From assembly GCF_000722775.1 (NCBI RefSeq), contig NZ_JPFZ01000013.1:1-64000 (forward strand): a DNA stretch of 64,000 nt, given 5' to 3'. This DNA is from Streptococcus mitis subsp. hohhotensis. Lineage in GTDB: Bacteria; Bacillota; Bacilli; Lactobacillales; Streptococcaceae. The notes under the pieces are model-generated. The model had not been told where the DNA came from, searched no databases, and worked only from the letters and a program-made list of their open reading frames with translations. Both the position numbers and the translations under genes were made by a program. Below, one piece after another: positions 36,804 to 46,624 of the stretch (positions within the stretch are counted from its first letter, which is position 1; the number at the start of each line of letters is the position of its first letter).

Positions 36804-38282
36804 ATGGATATTTTGCTTTCTGAAACAGAACAGAATTTGCTAACGTTACTGGAAGAACTAACCAAACACCAAGATTGGATAGAAATTCCAGTCTTGGCTG
36901 AGAAGCTGAATTTTTCAATCGAAGAATTGCAAGAACACCTTTTAAAGCTCGAGCAATTATTTCCTAACCTCCTTATTCGCTCAACAAAAGAAGGTATTCA
37001 GTTGCAGTTTGAAGCCCGAAACTCCTTAGACCCTAGGATTGCTATCTTTGAACAATCTCCAACTTATTCTTTTTTGAACTGTCTATTTTTCAAAGAGGAA
37101 CAATCACTTGACCAAATATTTCAGGAACTTATGATTAGCTGCGAACGAGTTCAGGAAATCATCCAACATCTAAATACTAAACTTCCGCAACATTATGGCA
37201 TCAGCATACAACCTTCCCCTTTGAACATGATGGGGGCAGAAGAGGACATTCGCTCCTTTTATCTGGACTACTTTAGCCAAAGTTACAGCTTTCTTGATTG
37301 GCCCTTCCCTTCTATTTCCGAAGAGTATTTGACTGATTTGATTCAGTTATTTTTGAAGGCCCAACAAGTTTCACTCAACCTCAGCAATCTACGACAAATC
37401 AAATATACCCTAGCTATCAATCTGGAGCGCTTTAAGAGGAAATACTTTATTGAAAATCCTACTCCCCTTTTAACCAGTCACTACAGCTCTCTCATGCAAA
37501 TTCCGCAGTTTGAACAGGATATCAAAAAACTGGCTAAAAAACTCCATTTTGAACCTACAAAAGAAGCACTGGAACAGCTATTTTCAACACCAGCAAAGTT
37601 GCCTCAAATCACAAATAAACCTTGTAATGAAGCGATAGTAGATATTCATCAGATTCAAAAATCCTATCGTTTATTGAGTCAAATCTTAGAAGAATTATCT
37701 AAAGAACTTCACCTACAGATTGCAAATCGCGAAGAATTGATTTGGCTCCTCCACTATACTGCCCAATCTGATTTTCTACACCCACTTAGCAGCAAGTCTC
37801 TTGAAAAGCAAAAGTCTCTGATTTTAACCAATTACCAAAAAGAATTTCCAAAACTATTTGAAGTAAGTAAAAGTAAATTTCAGACGTATCTAGCTGAGAT
37901 TGGTCTAGAGAGTCACCCAAGTAAGCTACAAGATCTAGTTTATGCCTTTTCGATCCAAGGACAACGAATTTTAGTTCAATTACTTCAAAAACTTCCCAAA
38001 ATTCGTGTTTTGGTCATTAGTCATCTAGATAGTGAGCACGCACAAAACCTAATTGACACCCTTTCCCACTACGGTAACAATCTCTATCTGTTTGACTCTT
38101 GGGAAAAGTCCAGTATCTCTTCCTCAATCTTCAATCAAATTCCACACGATATTGTTATCACTACCTTCCCTGTTTCCAACTGTCCGAAACCCATTATTTG
38201 TAGTCGGAATCTTTCTACTGTAGAACTATTTCACCACCTCCACCTTTTGGGTTCACAAATTCATAAAGAAAGACTAGCTTAG
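36804..38282 (+). CDS. Mga/MgrA-family transcriptional regulator
   Basis: 492 residues from the ATG at 36804 (AAGGAGG seven bases upstream). The N-terminal winged HTH region (about 1-75: NLLTLLEELTKHQDWIEIP, then AEKLNFSIEELQEHLLKLEQ) precedes a helical middle resembling the PRD-like domains and a C-terminal EIIB-like portion (ILVQLLQKLPKIRVLVISHL). Length and layout match Mga-type virulence regulators such as pneumococcal MgrA (about 493 residues). It is codirectional with and directly upstream of the pullulanase gene, which has its own promoter. Whether it controls the pullulanase is unknown. Confidence 0.8.
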   Translation: MDILLSETEQNLLTLLEELTKHQDWIEIPVLAEKLNFSIEELQEHLLKLEQLFPNLLIRSTKEGIQLQFEARNSLDPRIAIFEQSPTYSFLNCLFFKEEQSLDQIFQELMISCERVQEIIQHLNTKLPQHYGISIQPSPLNMMGAEEDIRSFYLDYFSQSYSFLDWPFPSISEEYLTDLIQLFLKAQQVSLNLSNLRQIKYTLAINLERFKRKYFIENPTPLLTSHYSSLMQIPQFEQDIKKLAKKLHFEPTKEALEQLFSTPAKLPQITNKPCNEAIVDIHQIQKSYRLLSQILEELSKELHLQIANREELIWLLHYTAQSDFLHPLSSKSLEKQKSLILTNYQKEFPKLFEVSKSKFQTYLAEIGLESHPSKLQDLVYAFSIQGQRILVQLLQKLPKIRVLVISHLDSEHAQNLIDTLSHYGNNLYLFDSWEKSSISSSIFNQIPHDIVITTFPVSNCPKPIICSRNLSTVELFHHLHLLGSQIHKERLA

Positions 38283-38324
38283 TCGTAACAGAAAACCTGT
38301 TGCGATTTTCTTTTGTTTTAATTT

Positions 38325-38364
38325 CGAGAAAACGCTTGCATATTGTTTTACTACATGCTATACT
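38325..38364 (+). promoter_or_regulatory. Pullulanase promoter overlapping a CcpA (cre) site
   Basis: TTGCAT (38336-38341), 17 bases, TATACT (38359-38364). GAGAAAACGCTTGCA (38326-38340) matches the cre pattern and overlaps the -35, so glucose repression by CcpA is expected. Confidence 0.7.
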
Positions 38365-38395
38365 GATATAGAAATTTATTGATTGGAGAATCATC

Positions 38396-41300
38396 ATGAG
38401 AAAAACACCAGCTCAAACTGAGAAAAAAATGGTTTACAGCATCCGTTCCCTCAAAAATGGAACTGGTTCTGTCCTTATCGGCGCAAGCCTTGTCCTACTT
38501 GCCATGGCTACACCAACTATCTCAGCCAACGAAACCACAACAGCTCGTGCTGAAGCGACTAACACCATTACTCAACCTCTTACTGATACAGCAGACATCG
38601 CTGGAAAGAACGAAAGCGATTTTTCTTCACCTAACAATGCAAACGCTTCCCTAGAGAAAAAAGAAGAACAACCTGCAACAGAGGCAACCACTCCTGCTGC
38701 AACTCCCGCTGATTCGGCACCACAAACCGGACAAGGTCGTTCAAGCGAACCAACTACTTCTACTACGACTAAAACTAAGGCAGAAGAGCCAATCGAAGAC
38801 AATTACTTCCGTATCCACGTCAAAAAACTTCCTGAAGAAAACAAGGATAGTCAAGGACTATGGACTTGGGACGATGTTGAAAAACCTTCTGAAAACTGGC
38901 CTAACGGAGCTTTGTCCTTTAAGGATGCCAAAAAAGATGACTACGGCTACTACCTAGATGTCAAATTAAAGGGAGAACAAGCCAAAAAAATTAGCTTCCT
39001 CATCAATAATACAGCCGGAAAAAATCTAACCGGCGATAAATCGGTAGAAAAACTGGCACCAAAGATGAATGAGGCTTGGTTAGACCAAGATTACAAGGTT
39101 TTCTCTTACGAGCCACAACCTGCAGGAACTATTCGCGTCAACTACTACCGTACAGATGGCAACTATGACAAGAAATCTCTCTGGTACTGGGGAGATGTGA
39201 AAAATCCAAGCAGTGGCGAATGGCCTAACGGAACAGACTTTACGGCTACAGGCAAATATGGTCGCTATATCGATATTCCACTCAAAGATGCAGCTAAAGA
39301 TCTTGGATTTTTATTACTAGACAGAAAGAAACAAGGAGACGATGTGAAAATCCGTAAAGAAGATTATAAGTTCACAGATTTGAAAAATCATAGCCAAATT
39401 TTCCTAAAAGACGATGATGAAACCATCTACACCAACCCCTATTATGTGCACGATATCCGCATGACAGGAGCTCAACACGTAGGAACTTCTAGCATTGAAA
39501 GTAGTTTTTCAACACTAGTCGGTGCCAAAAAAGAAGATATCCTGAAACACTCCAACATCACTAATCACCTAGGAAACAAAGTAACTATCACTGATGTTGC
39601 AATCGATGAGGCTGGTAAGAAAGTGACCTACAGCGGAGATTTCTCAGATACAAAACATCCATATACTGTTAGCTACAATTCCGACCAATTCACTACCAAA
39701 ACAAGCTGGCGCCTTAAAGATGAGACTTACAGCTATGATGGGAAACTTGGAGCTGACTTAAAAGAAGAAGGAAAACAAGTTGATTTAACCCTTTGGTCAC
39801 CAAGTGCTGATAAGGTTTCTGTTGTTGTCTACGACAAGAATGACCCTGACAAAGTAGTTGGAACTGTCGCTCTTGAAAAAGGGGAAAGAGGAACTTGGAA
39901 ACAAACTCTAGATAGCACAAACAAATTAGGAATCACAGATTTCACTGGCTACTATTATCAATACCAAATCGAGCGTCAAGGTAAAACTGTTCTTGCACTC
40001 GATCCTTACGCTAAATCCCTCGCTGCTTGGAATAGTGACGATGCTAAGATTGACGATGCCCATAAAGTGGCTAAAGCTGCCTTTGTAAATCCAGCTAAAC
40101 TAGGACCTCAAGACTTGACTTATGGTAAGATTCGCAACTTCAAATCGCGCGAAGATGCTGTCATCTATGAAGCCCATGTTCGTGACTTCACTTCAGATCC
40201 TGCCATCGCAAAAGACTTGACCAAGCCATTTGGTACCTTTGAAGCTTTCATTGAAAAACTAGACTACCTCAAAGACTTGGGTGTAACCCACATCCAACTC
40301 CTTCCAGTCTTGTCTTACTACTTTGTCAACGAATTGAAAAACCATGAACGCTTGTCTGACTATGCTTCAAGCAACAGCAACTACAACTGGGGATATGACC
40401 CTCAAAACTACTTCTCCTTGACTGGTATGTACTCAAGCGATCCTAAAAATCCAGAAAAACGAATCGCAGAATTTAAAAATCTCATCAACGAGATCCACAA
40501 ACGTGGCATGGGAGCTATCCTGGACGTAGTGTATAACCATACAGCCAAAGTCGATATCTTTGAAGACCTAGAACCAAACTACTACCACTTTATGGATGCT
40601 GACGGAACACCTCGAACTAGCTTTGGTGGTGGACGTTTGGGGACAACCCACCATATGACCAAACGGCTCCTAGTTGACTCTATCAAATACCTAGTTGATA
40701 CCTACAAAGTAGATGGATTCCGCTTCGATATGATGGGAGACCATGACGCCGCTTCTATCGAAGAAGCTTACAAGGCTGCACGCGCCCTCAATCCAAATCT
40801 AATCATGTTAGGCGAAGGTTGGAGAACCTATGCCGGTGATGAAAACATGCCTACTAAAGCTGCTGACCAAGATTGGATGAAACATACCGATACTGTCGCT
40901 GTCTTCTCAGATGACATCCGTAACAACCTCAAATCTGGTTATCCAAATGAAGGTCAACCTGCTTTTATCACAGGTGGCAAACGTGATGTCAACACTATCT
41001 TCAAAAATCTCATTGCTCAACCAACCAACTTTGAAGCAGACAGCCCTGGAGATGTTATCCAGTACATCGCAGCCCATGATAACTTGACACTCTTTGACAT
41101 CATTGCCCAGTCTATCAAAAAAGACCCAAGCAAGGCTAAGAACTATGCTGAAATCCACCGTCGTTTGCGACTTGGAAACCTCATGGTCTTGACAGCTCAA
41201 GGAACTCCATTTATCCACTCTGGTCAGGAATATGGTCGCACCAAACAATTCCGTGACCCAGCCTACAAGACTCCAGTAGCAGAGGATAAGGTTCCAAACA

Positions 41301-42280
41301 AATCTCACTTGTTGCGTGATAAGGACGGCAATCCATTTGACTATCCTTACTTCATCCATGACTCTTACGATTCGAGTGATGCTATTAACAAGTTTGACTG
41401 GACTAAGGCTACAGATGGAAAAGCATATCCTGAGAATGTCAAGAGCCGTGACTATATGAAAGGTTTGATTGCCCTTCGTCAATCTACAGATGCCTTCCGA
41501 CTTAAGAGTCTCCAAGATATCAAAGACCGTGTCCAACTCATCACTGTCCCAGGTCAAAATGGTGTGGAGAAAGAGGATGTAGTGATTGGCTACCAAATCA
41601 CTGCTCCAAACGGTGATATCTACGCAGTCTTTGTCAATGCGGACGAAAAAGCTCGTGAATTTAATTTGGGAACTGCCTTTGCACACCTCAGAAATGCTGA
41701 AGTTTTGGCAGATGAAAACCAAGCAGGACCAGTAGGAATTGCCAACCCGAAAGGACTTGAGTGGACTGAAAAAGGCTTGAAATTAAATGCCCTTACAGCT
41801 ACTGTTCTTCGAGTCTCTCAAAGCCGTCCAGCTATGAAAGATAAACTAGAATTTGACCTTTCAAATTCTAGACAAGAACAAGGTCAAGGTCAAGAGCACA
41901 GTACAAGCGATATTCCAAACCGATCAAACAAACCTGAACATCAAAATACAGATCCAGCTCCACAAGCTAAACCTGATTCTACTAAACCAGATACAAAAGT
42001 AGCTGATGAAGAAAATAAACCTAGCCAAGCTACAACTGATTCACAAACTACACAAGTTTCACAACCAGCACAAGAAGTACAAGCATCATCTGTAAGTGAA
42101 GCTGTTCGAAACGAATCGGTAGATAACTCTAACAAGGAAAATATACCTGCAACTCCAGCTAAACAAGCTGAACTTCCAAATACAGGAACCAAAAACGATA
42201 ACAAACTCCTGTTTGCAGGAATTAGTCTCCTTACCCTTCTAGGTCTCGGCTTCTTGCTAAAAAACAAAAAAGAGAACTAA
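38396..42280 (+). CDS. spuA: Cell-wall-anchored pullulanase (SpuA/PulA type)
   Basis: 1294 residues. YSIRK-type signal (MVYSIRSLKNGTGSVLIGAS), then a low-complexity linker and two CBM41 glycogen-binding modules (about 138-240 and 245-340, each with a W.W..V..P...WPNG pattern). An X/CBM48-like region is followed by a GH13 catalytic domain: YNWGYDPQNYF, DVVYNHTA, GFRFDMMGDHD (nucleophile Asp), GEGW (acid/base Glu) and AAHDN. The C-terminus has a Q/T/P-rich wall-spanning region and the sortase signal LPNTG, a membrane helix and basic tail. It debranches glycogen and pullulan outside the cell. A terminator follows. Confidence 0.96.
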   Translation: MRKTPAQTEKKMVYSIRSLKNGTGSVLIGASLVLLAMATPTISANETTTARAEATNTITQPLTDTADIAGKNESDFSSPNNANASLEKKEEQPATEATTPAATPADSAPQTGQGRSSEPTTSTTTKTKAEEPIEDNYFRIHVKKLPEENKDSQGLWTWDDVEKPSENWPNGALSFKDAKKDDYGYYLDVKLKGEQAKKISFLINNTAGKNLTGDKSVEKLAPKMNEAWLDQDYKVFSYEPQPAGTIRVNYYRTDGNYDKKSLWYWGDVKNPSSGEWPNGTDFTATGKYGRYIDIPLKDAAKDLGFLLLDRKKQGDDVKIRKEDYKFTDLKNHSQIFLKDDDETIYTNPYYVHDIRMTGAQHVGTSSIESSFSTLVGAKKEDILKHSNITNHLGNKVTITDVAIDEAGKKVTYSGDFSDTKHPYTVSYNSDQFTTKTSWRLKDETYSYDGKLGADLKEEGKQVDLTLWSPSADKVSVVVYDKNDPDKVVGTVALEKGERGTWKQTLDSTNKLGITDFTGYYYQYQIERQGKTVLALDPYAKSLAAWNSDDAKIDDAHKVAKAAFVNPAKLGPQDLTYGKIRNFKSREDAVIYEAHVRDFTSDPAIAKDLTKPFGTFEAFIEKLDYLKDLGVTHIQLLPVLSYYFVNELKNHERLSDYASSNSNYNWGYDPQNYFSLTGMYSSDPKNPEKRIAEFKNLINEIHKRGMGAILDVVYNHTAKVDIFEDLEPNYYHFMDADGTPRTSFGGGRLGTTHHMTKRLLVDSIKYLVDTYKVDGFRFDMMGDHDAASIEEAYKAARALNPNLIMLGEGWRTYAGDENMPTKAADQDWMKHTDTVAVFSDDIRNNLKSGYPNEGQPAFITGGKRDVNTIFKNLIAQPTNFEADSPGDVIQYIAAHDNLTLFDIIAQSIKKDPSKAKNYAEIHRRLRLGNLMVLTAQGTPFIHSGQEYGRTKQFRDPAYKTPVAEDKVPNKSHLLRDKDGNPFDYPYFIHDSYDSSDAINKFDWTKATDGKAYPENVKSRDYMKGLIALRQSTDAFRLKSLQDIKDRVQLITVPGQNGVEKEDVVIGYQITAPNGDIYAVFVNADEKAREFNLGTAFAHLRNAEVLADENQAGPVGIANPKGLEWTEKGLKLNALTATVLRVSQSRPAMKDKLEFDLSNSRQEQGQGQEHSTSDIPNRSNKPEHQNTDPAPQAKPDSTKPDTKVADEENKPSQATTDSQTTQVSQPAQEVQASSVSEAVRNESVDNSNKENIPATPAKQAELPNTGTKNDNKLLFAGISLLTLLGLGFLLKNKKEN

Positions 42281-42298
42281 ACTAGCCCTCCTATAGAA

Positions 42299-42334
42299 CA
42301 ATCCCCCAAGCCTTAACGCTCGGGGGATTAATTT
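42299..42334 (+). terminator. Terminator after the pullulanase gene
   Basis: AATCCCCC (42300-42307) and GGGGGATT (42322-42329) around a 14-base loop, followed by AATTTTTG. Confidence 0.85.
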
Positions 42335-42355
42335 TTGCCCTGATAAGCCTATCTA

Positions 42356-43120
42356 TCAAATCATATATTCTACACTATAGGTCGCATCCGAAAGTATTCG
42401 TGCCAAAAATTGCTTGGTTCTTTCTTCTTTTGGACGATTAAAGAATTGATGGGCATCATTTTCTTCAACAATTTTCCCACCGTCCATAAAAATAACATGA
42501 TTGGCCACGTCTCTAGCAAAACCCATCTCATGCGTCACTACTACCATAGTAACACCTTCTTTAGCCAACTGTTTTAAAACATCTAAAACATCCCCTACCA
42601 ACTCTGGATCCAAGGCCGATGTTGGCTCATCTAATAAAATGACCTCTGGTTTCACAGCGATGGCACGCGCAATGCCGATTCGTTGTTGCTGGCCTCCAGA
42701 AAGCTGAGAGGGATAGTAATCTTTATAAGCTAGTAAACCAACTTTTTCTAAGGCAGCTTCCGCACGTTTGATGGCTTCTTCCTTAGGAATTTTCCGAGCA
42801 ATCACCAGGCCCTCTAAAATATTTTCCAAGGCCGTTTTATTAGCAAATAAATTATAATGTTGAAAAACAAAGGCGGTCTTCTGGCGAATTTCTAAAATAT
42901 CTTTTTTGGTCAATTTGCCAAGATCGTATTCTTTATCAGCAAGCTTCAAAGAGCCACTATCAGCCTTTTCTAAATGATTGAGACATCTGAGAAAAGTCGT
43001 TTTACCTGATCCAGATGGGCCCAATATTACAACCACATCCCCTTGGTTGACATTGAGATTAACATCTTCTAGGACTTGTCTGTCTCCAAATTTTTTTGCA
43101 ACATGTTCTACTTGTAACAT
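42356..43120 (-). CDS. Polar amino-acid-type ABC importer ATPase
   Basis: 254 residues. Walker A is GPSGSGKTT, the signature [15 protein letters not shown], Walker [15 protein letters not shown] and the switch VVTHEMGFA. It is of the HisP/GlnQ class. It is the last gene of the operon that starts with two URO-D-fold proteins; the permease gene ends nine bases upstream. Similarity to glutamine/cystine-type ATPases does not reveal the substrate, but the associated enzymes suggest a sulfur- or methyl-containing compound (inference). Confidence 0.9.
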   Translation of the reverse strand: MLQVEHVAKKFGDRQVLEDVNLNVNQGDVVVILGPSGSGKTTFLRCLNHLEKADSGSLKLADKEYDLGKLTKKDILEIRQKTAFVFQHYNLFANKTALENILEGLVIARKIPKEEAIKRAEAALEKVGLLAYKDYYPSQLSGGQQQRIGIARAIAVKPEVILLDEPTSALDPELVGDVLDVLKQLAKEGVTMVVVTHEMGFARDVANHVIFMDGGKIVEENDAHQFFNRPKEERTKQFLARILSDATYSVEYMI

Positions 43121-43129
43121 TGTCTCCTC

Positions 43130-43852
43130 CTATGCTAAACCTGTACTGGGCACTACTTGTCCCTTTTCTCTTTGAATATAGCGTTTCTCTAAGATTGAAA
43201 AGCCCCATTGAATCAATCCGCAAATAAGAATGTATTGTAGAAAGATCACAAAATAGGATTCAAAATACTGATAACCATAAGACGCTTCAACACGGGCAAT
43301 GGCTGTAATATCCTTAATGGTCATCACAAAGACCAAAGAGGTTCCTTTTACAATATTTATGACTAGATTAGCCAGATTAGGCAAGGCTGACCGCAAGGCC
43401 TGTGGAAAAACAATCCTCACATAAGCTTGACTAGTGGTTAAGCCAATCGCTTGTGCAGCTTCTAATTGTCCCTTATCCACAGTCAAAATAGCCGAACGTA
43501 AGATTTCTGATAAACTACCTGTTGTCATCAGGCTATAGATAATAAAAGCATAATAGATGGGATTGAGTTTAAAGATGTCAACATCACTTCCTATGCTTTT
43601 GAGAAATTGATTGAGCAAACTTGGAAACAAACTATAAAAGAAAAGAATCAGCAAAATCGGAGGTGTTGCTCTTATAAAAGCTAGATACACGAGAGAGAAA
43701 GTTCGAACACCTTTGACTTTATATATTTGTCCCAGAGCTAAAAACAAGGCTGGTAGAAAACTTAAGACCATGGCTACAATCATGATAATCAAGGTGGTCG
43801 GTACCCCTTTTAAGGTCTCTAAAAAGGTTTTTGCAATATAGTCTAAATCCAT
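43130..43852 (-). CDS. Polar amino-acid-type ABC importer permease 2
   Basis: 240 residues with about five membrane helices (TLIIMIVAMVLSFLPALFLA, PPILLILFFYSLF, YYAFIIYSLMTTGSLSEILR). The EAA loop is QLEAAQAIGLTTSQAYVRIV, followed by FPQALRSALPNLANLVINIV. It is a HisM/GlnP-type permease that pairs with the 230-residue permease encoded three bases upstream as a heterodimer. Same operon as the ATPase and binding protein. Confidence 0.9.
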   Translation of the reverse strand: MDLDYIAKTFLETLKGVPTTLIIMIVAMVLSFLPALFLALGQIYKVKGVRTFSLVYLAFIRATPPILLILFFYSLFPSLLNQFLKSIGSDVDIFKLNPIYYAFIIYSLMTTGSLSEILRSAILTVDKGQLEAAQAIGLTTSQAYVRIVFPQALRSALPNLANLVINIVKGTSLVFVMTIKDITAIARVEASYGYQYFESYFVIFLQYILICGLIQWGFSILEKRYIQREKGQVVPSTGLA

Positions 43853-43855
43853 ATC

Positions 43856-44548
43856 CTATCTCCCTTTCGTTTCCAAAGATTTTTCTAACAAGCGACTCAA
43901 GAAGGAAACAGCCAAGGCTACACCCCAATAAAGAATGGCAACCGCTGTATAGGTTTCAAGAGAGTAATTCCCCAAATTGCGACTGATTAAGAGATTCCCA
44001 GCTCCCATGACATCCACAAAACCAATCGTATATGCTAGGGCAGCGTCCCGCATCAAATTTAGAATAGCGGTCGTCATATTTGGAAGAGCCACTTGAAATG
44101 CCTGAGGAAAAATGATTCTCCAGAATGTTTGACTAGGTGTCAGACCAATACTGACTCCAGCTTCCATCTGACCTTTGGGAATTGCCTGATAGGACGCCTT
44201 AAATACTTCTGCAATGGTAGCCGCAAATAGCAAGACCATGGTGAATAAGACGAAGACCGTCTTAGACCAGTTGTTGATATCTAAATTCAACCACCATTTT
44301 AAAAATTCAGGTAAACCATAAAAGACAAGGAATAGTAAAACAATAGGAGGAGTACAGCGAAGAGTGAAAATATAACCCTTGGAAAGACCTGCAAAAGTCT
44401 TATCTTCTCCCACTTGAGTCCAAGCCAATAAGCCACCGAAAAGGGAACCAAGGATTGTAGTAAAAAAGAGAATGGACAAGGTCATCGGAAGAGCCTGCCA
44501 TAAGGTGGGTAAAAATTGGAACACTCTTGAAAAATCATATGAAACCAT
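43856..44548 (-). CDS. Polar amino-acid-type ABC importer permease 1
   Basis: 230 residues with about five membrane helices (MTLSILFFTTILGSLFGGLL, PPIVLLFLVFYGLPEF, VFVLFTMVLLFAATIAEVFK). The EAA loop is QMEAGVSIGLTPSQTFWRII, then FPQAFQVALPNMTTAILNL. It follows the binding-protein gene but is separated from it by a full BOX repeat, so relative expression of binding protein and permeases may be altered. It forms a heteromeric permease with the next gene product. Confidence 0.9.
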   Translation of the reverse strand: MVSYDFSRVFQFLPTLWQALPMTLSILFFTTILGSLFGGLLAWTQVGEDKTFAGLSKGYIFTLRCTPPIVLLFLVFYGLPEFLKWWLNLDINNWSKTVFVLFTMVLLFAATIAEVFKASYQAIPKGQMEAGVSIGLTPSQTFWRIIFPQAFQVALPNMTTAILNLMRDAALAYTIGFVDVMGAGNLLISRNLGNYSLETYTAVAILYWGVALAVSFLSRLLEKSLETKGR

Positions 44549-44563
44549 GTAAACCTCTTTCTA

Positions 44564-44714
44564 ATACTCAATGAAAATCAAAAAGCAAACTAGGAAACTA
44601 TCCGCAGATTACTCAAAACAGTGTTTTGAGGTTGTGGATAGAACTGACGAAGTCAGTAACCATACCTACGGCAAGGCGACGTTGACGCGGTTTGAAGAGA
44701 TTTTCGAAGAGTAT
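44564..44714 (-). repeat. BOX repeat, complete A-B-C form, inside the transporter operon
   Basis: 151 bp from ATACTCAATGAAAATC to TTTTCGAAGAGTAT on the plus strand. boxC, boxB (with GACTGACGAAGTCAGT inverted repeat) and boxA (CTACGGCAAGGCGACG, matching the BOX-PCR primer) are all present. It separates the binding-protein gene from the permease genes. The open frame through it is not a gene. Confidence 0.93.
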
Positions 44715-44733
44715 AACATGCCTGATTATTTAT

Positions 44734-45612
44734 CTAATCTTTATCAACGTAACTAAAGACATCTTCTTTAAAGTATTTTTGAGAAAGTTTAGCTAGAGTA
44801 CCGTCTTCTTTTAATTCTTTAATCGCTTTTTCATACTCTTTAGCAAACTTCTCACCCTTTTCATCACGGTGAATTAATGGATAGGTCGGGATTCCTTTAT
44901 AAGGGAACCAGCTAAGTTTGTCCGCATATTGGTGGTAAGAACCATCCTCTGCTGTCACTGCTTTTTCAAAAGACAACTTGATATCAAAGAAGGCATCGTA
45001 ACGTCCTTCTAAAACCCAAGCATAAGCATCTGCCACTTTGAAGGATTCAGCAGCCGTCAACTCAATTGGTGTATCCTTATGTTTCTCATTATAGCTATTA
45101 ATAACATTCCACTGGGCATTTTGAGGAGAGATTGGTACTAATTTTCCTTTGTTTTTGGCGAAATCATCAATATTCTTATATTTGGCTTCATCTTCTTTTC
45201 TAACAGTAAAACCAATAATGCTGGCTCCTACTGGCTCAGATGGAATAATGAATTTCTTAGCCCGTTCATCTGTATACCAAGCACCTTTAGTTCCAATATC
45301 GTACTTGCCAGACTCAAGTCCAATCAAGAGATCGTCATCACTAGTTCCAGTATACTCAAATTTATAATCAGCTAATTTCTCATCAACCGCCTTTAAAACA
45401 GCGACTTCATAACCATCTGATTCCCCTTTTTCGTCAACAAAATCATAAGGGACATAGTTTTGGGTATGGGCAACTTTTAAAGTTGTTACTTGTCCAGACG
45501 AAGCTGCATCTGCACCTTTAGCAGATGCTCCCGCCAAAGTTCTACCAATAATTGTTGCTCCAAGCACTGCCGCAACCGCAACTCCACCAATAATCCATGT
45601 TTTCTTACTCAT
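44734..45612 (-). CDS. Extracellular solute-binding protein of the URO-D-linked ABC importer
   Basis: 292 residues. The N-terminal hydrophobic segment (IIGGVAVAAVLGATIIG) acts as an uncleaved anchor or signal; no lipobox cysteine is seen, unusual for a Gram-positive binding protein. The SBP_bac_3 domain (about 45-285) includes TLKVAHTQNYVPYDFVDEKG, GYEVAVLKAVDEKL and SGKYDIGTKG. Similar proteins bind polar amino acids or cystine. It directly follows a URO-D-fold gene (11-base gap), so enzyme and transporter are one operon. Confidence 0.88.
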   Translation of the reverse strand: MSKKTWIIGGVAVAAVLGATIIGRTLAGASAKGADAASSGQVTTLKVAHTQNYVPYDFVDEKGESDGYEVAVLKAVDEKLADYKFEYTGTSDDDLLIGLESGKYDIGTKGAWYTDERAKKFIIPSEPVGASIIGFTVRKEDEAKYKNIDDFAKNKGKLVPISPQNAQWNVINSYNEKHKDTPIELTAAESFKVADAYAWVLEGRYDAFFDIKLSFEKAVTAEDGSYHQYADKLSWFPYKGIPTYPLIHRDEKGEKFAKEYEKAIKELKEDGTLAKLSQKYFKEDVFSYVDKD

Positions 45613-45623
45613 ATTCTTCTCCT

Positions 45624-46622
45624 TTATTTATCTAATGCTTCTCTCACCCACTGGATACGTTCCACTGCAATATCGCTCGGAATGGTACAATCTGCTCCAA
45701 GTATGAGGCCATCTTTACCTGTTTCTTCTATCAAGCGTTTGGTTTCAGCTTGAATTTCTTCCTTACTGCCTCGATAGAGAAGGCCATCTTTGCCGTTTTC
45801 AAATCCTCCCAGAACAGCACGACCCTTGAAAATCTCACGACCTTCTTTTAGACTAATCCCTTCTGGACCAACTGCCCAGTTAAAAACATGAGCTGGATAG
45901 TCGGCAAAGATATGAATATCATTTCTAGCTCCCTCATAGCCACAGATGTGAAGGATATTTACCCCGCCAACCAACTTAGCTGCATTTAAAACAGTCAGTT
46001 CACTCGGCGCAATAATCTCCTGATAGGCTTCAGCAGAAACACGCGCATCCTGAATACTTTGCACACTGAGATAAATACCGTCTGCTCCTGCATCTTTAAT
46101 AATAGCTTGACTCAAGCTAGCGATATCTTGCGCAATCACATCAAGTACTTTTTTCAATTTCTGAGAATCTTGAACTAAGAAATCTGCAATGAGATCATCT
46201 CCACCAGACACTTCTCCAAGTAACCATTTGAGGTAGGTCACAGGCGCAAAAATATTGTAAATAGCAACAATGTCCTCCGTAAACTCCTGCTTAATCTTCT
46301 TCACTAATTCTACCTGCTCTCTAATCCACGGATGATCTTCACCCAGAGGTTGAATCTCCGACAGCTCTTGGAGTGACTTCCCTTTGGCAATAACTGGATT
46401 TGGATAAGCAAAATAGCCATCACTCATCAACTTGATAAAGTCTGGATGTAGGTCACGTATAAATTTTTTATGACCTTGTATGTTCTTTTCAATAATCACA
46501 GGATTTGAAAATCCCTTTACCCATTCCTCTTCTGATGTAAAGTGGTGCCAAAAACCAACTGGCACACGATCGACTATTTCTCCTCTAAATGCTTTTAAAA
46601 CCCATTCTCTTTTTTCTGACAT
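45624..46622 (-). CDS. URO-D-fold protein, MtaA/MetE-like zinc methyltransferase candidate (copy 1)
   Basis: 332 residues of uroporphyrinogen-decarboxylase fold (start VDRVPVGFWHHFTSEEE). It carries HIC in VNILHICGYEGARND and a distal Cys in LILGADCTIPSD: the His-X-Cys...Cys zinc-ligand pattern of MtaA/CmuA-type methyltransferases that activate thiols, rather than a porphyrin decarboxylase. Streptococci lack heme synthesis, so a porphyrin role is unlikely. Its paralogue lies two genes upstream and the substrate-binding protein gene directly downstream. A role in methyl transfer to or from a thiol is inference. Confidence 0.8.
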   Translation of the reverse strand: MSEKREWVLKAFRGEIVDRVPVGFWHHFTSEEEWVKGFSNPVIIEKNIQGHKKFIRDLHPDFIKLMSDGYFAYPNPVIAKGKSLQELSEIQPLGEDHPWIREQVELVKKIKQEFTEDIVAIYNIFAPVTYLKWLLGEVSGGDDLIADFLVQDSQKLKKVLDVIAQDIASLSQAIIKDAGADGIYLSVQSIQDARVSAEAYQEIIAPSELTVLNAAKLVGGVNILHICGYEGARNDIHIFADYPAHVFNWAVGPEGISLKEGREIFKGRAVLGGFENGKDGLLYRGSKEEIQAETKRLIEETGKDGLILGADCTIPSDIAVERIQWVREALDK

Positions 46623-46624
46623 CT

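Noticed and set aside
44571-44756. Open frame of 61 codons
   Set aside because: It consists almost entirely of a BOX repeat and then the complement of the binding-protein gene end.
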